From the NCBI GenBank assembly GCA_000827265.1, contig KN834801.1, positions 1-64,000 of the forward strand: 64,000 nucleotides of DNA, in the 5' to 3' direction. Source of the DNA: Collybiopsis luxurians FD-317 M1 (lineage: Eukaryota; Basidiomycota; Agaricomycetes; Agaricales; Omphalotaceae). The position numbers and the translations under genes were made by a program. Below, piece after piece: positions 58,367 to 64,000 of the stretch (the stretch's first letter is position 1; every line of letters starts with the position of its first letter). A model generated the notes under the pieces. The model had not been told where the DNA came from. It was given only the letters and a program-made list of their open reading frames with translations, and made no database searches.

Positions 58367-59607
58367 CCATTATGTCATCCACCATTACCACATTAACATG
58401 TGTCATGATATATGCAATGCTGGAAGTTAGAGGCTATTTAACCCTGATAGTTGGCTGTACATCGTATGAGGATGCTCTAAATACCATCCCATCTTTTATA
58501 GATGGCATATCAATGTCTAATCATGATTGTAGAAGCAGTGCAGTAAAGTTGACTGGTGAATCACTCGAGCACAAAAGAATATTCTCGAACTTGAACATGT
58601 AAGGGAGGCATACCCTCAACCTCTATCACATCATGGCATACTAATGTACCGATAAGCCTCGAATCCTTCAAGCTGGGCGTCAGCATTGCTGAGGGCTTAA
58701 GATGTTCACGTCCCAGCTTAGAATTTCCAGCAGCTCTCAGCAGGGTCTTCAGCAAGGTTCTATTCACAGTGTTAAATAGATTCAGCATATGCAGCATGTC
58801 ACCGAAGCTGTACATTCAACAACTTATGCTACTGTTGAACTTTGTATTGTGATCCAATGCTTTAACTGTGTTAATAAGTGAAGCATCATTGATACAACCT
58901 CAACAGAGAAGGGATCCGGACATGGGGGTACGAGACAAGGATGAATGATTATTTGGGACAACAATGGAGTATTTATCATACAGCGGAAGCATATGTGAAA
59001 CGCTCTGCGGAGCAGCTGAGCAATGAACCTACTTATGTTTTCTAACAGACTGGAACTAGCAACTCCGGTACGGAGCTTAGTAATGATTATTCATAGGTTA
59101 CTCAGACACTTACTGTGGTATTAGTGATACATGGAACATTGTAAAACTACCACTTGCCTTGTAGGTACTTCTAGAATACCTACTGTAGAGTATAAAAGGC
59201 CTACTCTGAAGGCCGACAACCCACTGCGCACCCTAACCCACAATACTTTGAAACCATGGTCTTGTTTCAGGACCAAGACAAATAATTCATTTTACATCCT
59301 GATCTATAGCTTGGCAGGGAATAGGGAATGAAAATTGTACAGCAATTTGCGGTACAACGAGCCCAATGGTATGAAATCACTTGATACTTCACAGAAATTG
59401 GGTTGTTGCTACAGGTCTTGCATCCCTGTACATACCATGAGGTTTCCCTATATGGTAACCTATACATTTTGGGGTTTCACTTCTTTTTTTTTAATCTGTC
59501 ATACTCTATCCTAATGGTTTCAGCAATTGAAAAATGTTAAGAAGTAGTTATGGGTCATTCATAGCCTATGGTAGTCACCCTGTGGTTGAAGTACAAGGCT
59601 GGAGGGG

Positions 59608-59667
59608 TAGTGCCCGGTAGCGCCCGGTAGTGCCCGGTAGCGCCCGGTAGTGCCCAGTAGTGCCCGG
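59608..59667. repeat. 10-bp minisatellite TAGYGCCCGG
   Basis: Six head-to-tail units of ten bases, alternating TAGTGCCCGG and TAGCGCCCGG, with one CAG variant in the fifth unit. The GC content contrasts sharply with the AT-rich surroundings. Confidence 0.93.
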
Positions 59668-60012
59668 TTTTTCAAATCTGAAGTGACATTTGTTTCTGTG
59701 CCCACAATCGGGTTTGTCTTCATTTGATTTTCATGACAATCATTGATACGGCCGCTAGTTTCCTTGGTTCCTTGTGACAATGTTAATTTCTAAATTTCTT
59801 TCTTGACAGTAAAAGTCACAGACTTGGTGGAGTCATGCCCAAGCCGAAGAATTTGCAGCAATCCGGAGTGGGGGCATTGGGTAAATGCTGCAAGGTTTCG
59901 GCATTTTTTTTGCAAGCACGGCACCTCTCGGTTGGTCATTCAGGACGAGATGTGTCAAGATGTCCAACTCTCACCAGAGATGTAGTATACATAATGGGCA
60001 GCGGGCATAGAA

Positions 60013-60098
60013 CATTAACAGTCACCCCTGCATTCACAGTTACTGCAGGTCACTGCAAGGTTACTACAGGTTCACTGCAGGTGACTGAGGAGTGACTG
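60013..60098. repeat. CACTGCAGG-rich repeat, copy A
   Basis: A cluster of TCACTGCAGG / TTACTGCAGG words follows CATTAACAGTCACCCCTGCA (60013-60032). That 20-mer matches, with one mismatch, the reverse complement of 61968-61987, so this is one arm of a dispersed inverted pair about 2 kb apart. Confidence 0.7.
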
Positions 60099-60812
60099 TT
60101 TAGCAGTATGGGTAACTGTGAGGTCACTGAATGAGACTGACATCTGCTATAAAGTTTATCAAAGCTTCAAGAATATGTGAATGATCAGAAGCCAACCCAT
60201 CACATAATATTAACTATCAGCATTCTAATGTGACATTTTTCAGTCTAACCACTAGTATCATGGGTCCTGCACTGATGAGATCACAAGAATTTCACTACCA
60301 GATTAAAGATTTGGACCTAAGTCTCAGAATCCGCCCACCACCACCAAGCAAAGGATAAACTTGATGCCCTGCCATTGGAACAGCCGTTTGCGAAAAGTTT
60401 TGTCCGTTCGAGTTTTCTACATGTATTTATTTGTATTTGTTACTTGATCCGGTGACCATATGGGCTCAGCACTCATTTCGACGGTTGTCTCTCCCGTCCC
60501 TTCGCTTTAGCCTCCAAGCATTCAGAAATAGTGTTACGCTTCACTAAAATGCCCAGTAAAGAATCTGCCAGAGTGTGATTGCTGTTTTGCGCGAAGGCAG
60601 GACTCTGGACACTGTCAGTTGTAATGCCATGGATCAATTCCATCTAGTGCATCACATTACATCAGTGAATTCACAGTGTTGCAATATGACATTTTTGATT
60701 CTCAGAGCAACTCCCAAGGCCCTTACTTCACAAATACTCCAGCACCTTTCAAAATTGTCCATTTCCTCCATGTGGATGCTGCAAAACATGGTGTACGAAT
60801 GATACAATGTGA

Positions 60813-61312
60813 GGCTCAATCAGTGTTCGCCTTAAGACCTTGGGGTTAATTAGCTTAAGGCCTTCATTTGAGCAACAATGTTAATTTGGTTAATTAACTC
60901 TTAAGAGTACGATCATGTAACCTCCAGTAAAGGAAATCTCACCAGGTGAGTGTCCATTTTTGCTACAATTATCAACAATGCCCAGGAAATGTGACCTGTA
61001 GGAGTCATTTTATGAAGGAAAAAAACAAAATCTACTAAGATCAAACAGGAAGAGGATCAACAGACTGGAGGCAATCCTCTAAGACAGTTGCTTGATCATA
61101 AATTGGTCTTGTGTGCACAGTATGAAAGCCCTTGAACCTTTGCATAAAGCTTTTGATGGAATACTTATTGGACGATGAACAAAAAAAAGGTTCTGGTGGC
61201 CAGTAGAGATATTTTTTGGCTTCTTGAAATTAACTGTTAAATGGCTCTTAAATTGAAATTATTTTAACAGCAATTTAAGCCTTAAGGCCTTAAGGAGAAC
61301 ACTGGGCTCAAT
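60813..61312. mobile_element. Non-autonomous hAT-like element (MITE) with 8-bp target-site duplication
   Basis: The element proper is 60821-61304 (484 bp). It is bounded by imperfect terminal inverted repeats that begin CAGTGTTCGCCTTAAGACCTT on the left and, as reverse complement, CAGTGTTCTCCTTAAGGCCTT on the right. On each side lies the identical octamer GGCTCAAT (60813-60820 and 61305-61312). CAGTG-type termini with an 8-bp duplication are the signature of hAT transposons. The interior has no open frame of useful length, so it depends on a transposase elsewhere. The perfect duplication indicates a fairly recent insertion. Confidence 0.88.
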
Positions 61313-61908
61313 AGAAATGTTGGATCAAATATCAAATATAAACAAACACCGGTAGGAAACTCGAGTGGGCAAAACTTTTTACAAACAGCTGTAGTGGGCC
61401 AATGCTGCCGGGTGGCAGTTACTCGTGCCCTGCGTGGTGGCGCCAACTTTTTGTATCCTGGTGACTTAAATGCCTGCTGACTCATATGCCGCTGCCGCCC
61501 AGCTTAGCCTAGACTCTTGAAAATGGTTTGTAATTTATTATGATGACAGCTTCAATACACTGGCACTTAAACTTGACTTAAACTTGACTTAAACAACAGA
61601 AAAATCATTTAAGTTTATACATTGTCAGCTGTCAGGTTTACTATAACCTCAAGGCTCTATTAATAAGATAAAAACAAGTCACGAAAGAGTCACTGCTCAC
61701 CTGATAACTGATGCAAAGTACTTGATGGAATCTGTAACAACACTCTACTGTTTATGATGTAAATATGTCTAGACAATAATTATGGGAGAATTTATTATTA
61801 TTGGGGCAAGCTCTGAGCAAAGCTATTTCTACACGTTAGTCACATACATATTATAATGATTGATGGTGCATCTATATGCACACTGAACATCAATAAAAGT
61901 AATGGCAA

Positions 61909-61995
61909 GGTAACTGTATTTTCACTGGGCCACTGCAGGGTCACTGCAGAGTGATGGTGATGGTTACTGCAGGGGTCACTGTTAATGCTAATGGC
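61909..61995. repeat. CACTGCAGG-rich repeat, copy B
   Basis: Contains CCACTGCAGGGTCACTGCAG and the 20-mer at 61968-61987 that is the inverted partner of copy A. It lies in the same orientation class as other GTCACTGCAG words here but is read from the opposite strand relative to copy A. Confidence 0.7.
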
Positions 61996-62596
61996 CGGTG
62001 AGCAGCACATCATTGCGAAGAGGATGGGGAGAGACGCACAAGTATCAGTATATAGTGATGGAGCTTTGACATAATGGAGTGTCCCGGTGTAATGAAGATT
62101 GCGCGCAGTGATCGGGGTAATTGCAATGGGAGTAGAATGCGCTGCGTGTTTCATGCGGTTATCGCGGGCACGGCACTTAAACTGTTCAGATGCCCCAAGA
62201 GGAAGCAGATGAGGGACACAAGAAGTGCCGAACTAGCACAACAGATATCCCACGACGTGAGCCTGGACTAGCTGGCTCCAAAGCCCTACAAAAAATAAAA
62301 TTCATTAATAGCTACCGTCACATTACTGATCATAATCCAGAAGTTTTCTTGTTATGCTAAGAGGCTCGAAAACACAATCTCAATGTCATCCCGTTGACAC
62401 CGCTAATTGACATATCATGGACCGGTATCCGCTTATACACTGCACAGAACATTATCGGCGACAGCCATAACATGGGAGTCACTCGCAGGTTCTGCATGCT
62501 ATTTAACCCCTGCAGTGGCTTTGTATCCTCGACGCGTTCCACCCACTTCTTACCCCACCTCTTACCCTGCATAATACTTACTGTCCCATTTATATA

Positions 62597-64000
62597 ATGT
62601 CCGGGTTCAATCTACAAGAGGTTCAGCAGCAAATGTGCGATTTCCCTGATTGCTCAATCAGAATCCAATGACTTATCACACTCTCTTTTCACAGGAATTT
62701 GGAACATTACATTGAACTTATGCAATTTGGTATGCCAATGTATTGAGTAACAAACTTCGCTCATTCTGAAAGAGATATTTTTCTAGTAATACTTGTATAC
62801 GATTGGCTCCTTACTTTAGACCGAGAGATTGAGCTAGTTTGGCACCACCATTGCAAGAACAGGCTTCCCACAGCTCTCTTCTTTATCAATCGATATTTGA
62901 GTCTCCTGGGAAACATTCCAATTTTTGTGTTATACATCTGGTGCAAACCAGTTGATTCACATGATGTAAGTGAAGTTTATGATTCAACACTTGTCACTAA
63001 TTATTCACCATTGTAGCCACAATCAGGGTTAGCGAAGCAAGTGACTTGCAGCCATTACCTGGTCATTCTGACTTTATTCTTCTGCAAGTAGAAGTCGATA
63101 CCTTGATTTCTATGTGCAGACGTTTATGTCATTAGGTCTTTGCAGCATGAGCAGTACAGGTTCAATCTCGCCATAATTATTGTGGTTCTAATGTTTTCCA
63201 GCCCTCTTTACAGTCAGAGTAACAGCTTTATATGGTGGAAGTAGACGGATCAGAATACTCCTCAGCAGCTTAGGATTGGGTATGAATTGCAATTCTCTTG
63301 TCAGTGTTGCACTTTATATTTCCATTGAAATTTATTAATTAATTTCTATGATGCAGGTACAGCTGATTCTGACAGATAGACAGTCCTCGGTTGATAATGT
63401 ACCACCATCGGTTTCAGGATGGATAGGCAATTTCCCAACTTTCAGACCCTCGCAGTAAGTTTTTAATATCTCTATTTTAGTTGAAAGTAGCTGATTAAGT
63501 ATTTGATCCAGAGCATTCCGTATGTTTTACCAACTCTGTCATATGAAGTGCTAATCTCTGAGGAGTTCAGACTACATCTGCATATGGATCGGAGTATTCA
63601 TTTTTGACCTTTGTGTCTTCTCTTTGACTGTCTGGAAGACAGTTCATATACTTCAAAATAAATGCATCAAAGGTGGAATAAGTAGTCTAATCATGCAAGA
63701 CGGTGAGAATATATGAATACCGTTTTATTGCATTAGACTGAGTTATAGCAAAGGTCTCATGTATTTTGGAATGATTACTCTGGTGACATTGGGAAATTTA
63801 CTATGCTATGCAGTAAGTTTGCCGTCCTCTAACTTTCTTAGCTTCTAAGAAAAGTGCAGCTTGAAACAGTAAGGTGCTCAACAGAATCAGTGCTTCCAAC
63901 TTAACTAAATAAAATAAGGAACTATTAAAAGGATTATTGATCACACTCTCCAATATGTAAGCATTCAGCTTATTTTTCATATTGAATATTGAATCATCAA
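62597..64000 (+). CDS. DUF6533-type seven-transmembrane protein, 5' part, cut by the window edge
   Basis: Starting at ATG 62597, small exons 62597-62634, 62695-62729 and 62787-62965 join in phase to give MSGFNLQEVQQQMNLEHYIE, then LVYDWLLTLDREIELVWHHH and FFINRYLSLLGNIPIFVLYI. The YDxLLTLDREIELVW block is the hallmark of DUF6533, the N-terminal region of a basidiomycete 7-TM family. Later pieces are recognisable: RVTALYGGSRRIRILLSSLG near 63215-63280, a segment ending PTFRPSQ near 63455, a helix EYSFLTFVSSLTVWKTVHIL near 63590, and LMYFGMITLVTLGNLLCYA near 63755-63810. The joins between 62965 and 63215 are uncertain; one may use a GC donor (GCAAGT at 63084). The gene continues beyond 64000. 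Function is unknown. Confidence 0.75.

Larger units (their letters stand above)
58367..62596. other. AT-rich repetitive region without supported genes
   Basis: Apart from the minisatellite, the inverted repeat pair and the hAT-like element, I see no coding sequence here. Open frames are under 105 codons, without domains or splice continuity. Several short direct repeats (TTAAACTTGACTTAAAC near 61565-61595) add to the repetitive character. Confidence 0.55.

Overview
The window is the left end of a basidiomycete (very probably Agaricomycete) chromosome. It opens with a telomere in the C-rich orientation, CCCTAA repeats grading into CCCCTAA. Its genes have many 45-65 bp introns and very short exons. 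Several families are typical of mushroom-forming fungi: 7-TM proteins including one of DUF6533 type, a DUF6699 protein, a secreted GMC oxidoreductase and a C2H2/C2HC zinc-finger regulator. A run of 993 N lies at 13050-14042.

The subtelomere (1 to about 13 kb) comes first. After the telomere are a 62-bp repeat, a 0.9-kb purine-rich GAAGTC-like hexamer array and a 99-bp duplication. Then comes a two-gene block: an unrecognised 961-aa protein on the plus strand and a roughly 1,517-aa SNF2-family helicase on the minus strand. A third gene starts after the block and runs into the gap. The block is studded with about 18 copies of a 17-bp inverted repeat, consensus GGCGTRAANTTTWCGCC. I see them only between 2.1 and 12.7 kb, all outside exons: in tandem units upstream of and between the genes, and inside four introns of the helicase gene. 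Telomere-like CCCCTAA heptamers sit at the helicase stop codon and just before the third gene. This is the most unusual part of the window.

The middle (14 to 42 kb) is gene-poor. It has a zinc-finger protein (16.3-17.4 kb), a long stretch with no convincing gene (17.4-25 kb), weak coding traces (25-27 kb), a perfect 18-bp hairpin (27.54 kb), a 7-TM gene, a heptad-repeat coiled-coil protein, a DUF6699 protein and a three-repeat Myb protein.

The right part (42 to 56 kb) is denser. It holds a GMC oxidoreductase, a second 7-TM protein, a secreted protein of unknown function, an ORF with an in-frame 114-bp duplication, and an FCY2-like purine/cytosine permease. Next to the permease is a divergent pair, a 119-aa ABM-fold protein and a 355-aa alpha/beta-hydrolase, both ending in SKL and so predicted to be peroxisomal.

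The last 6 kb is AT-rich and repetitive. It has a 10-bp minisatellite, a non-autonomous hAT-like element with a perfect 8-bp target-site duplication, and a DUF6533-type 7-TM gene cut by the window edge.

Exon models were built by eye from GT-AG (rarely GC-AG) signals and reading-phase continuity. Junctions that did not close cleanly are named in the entries.
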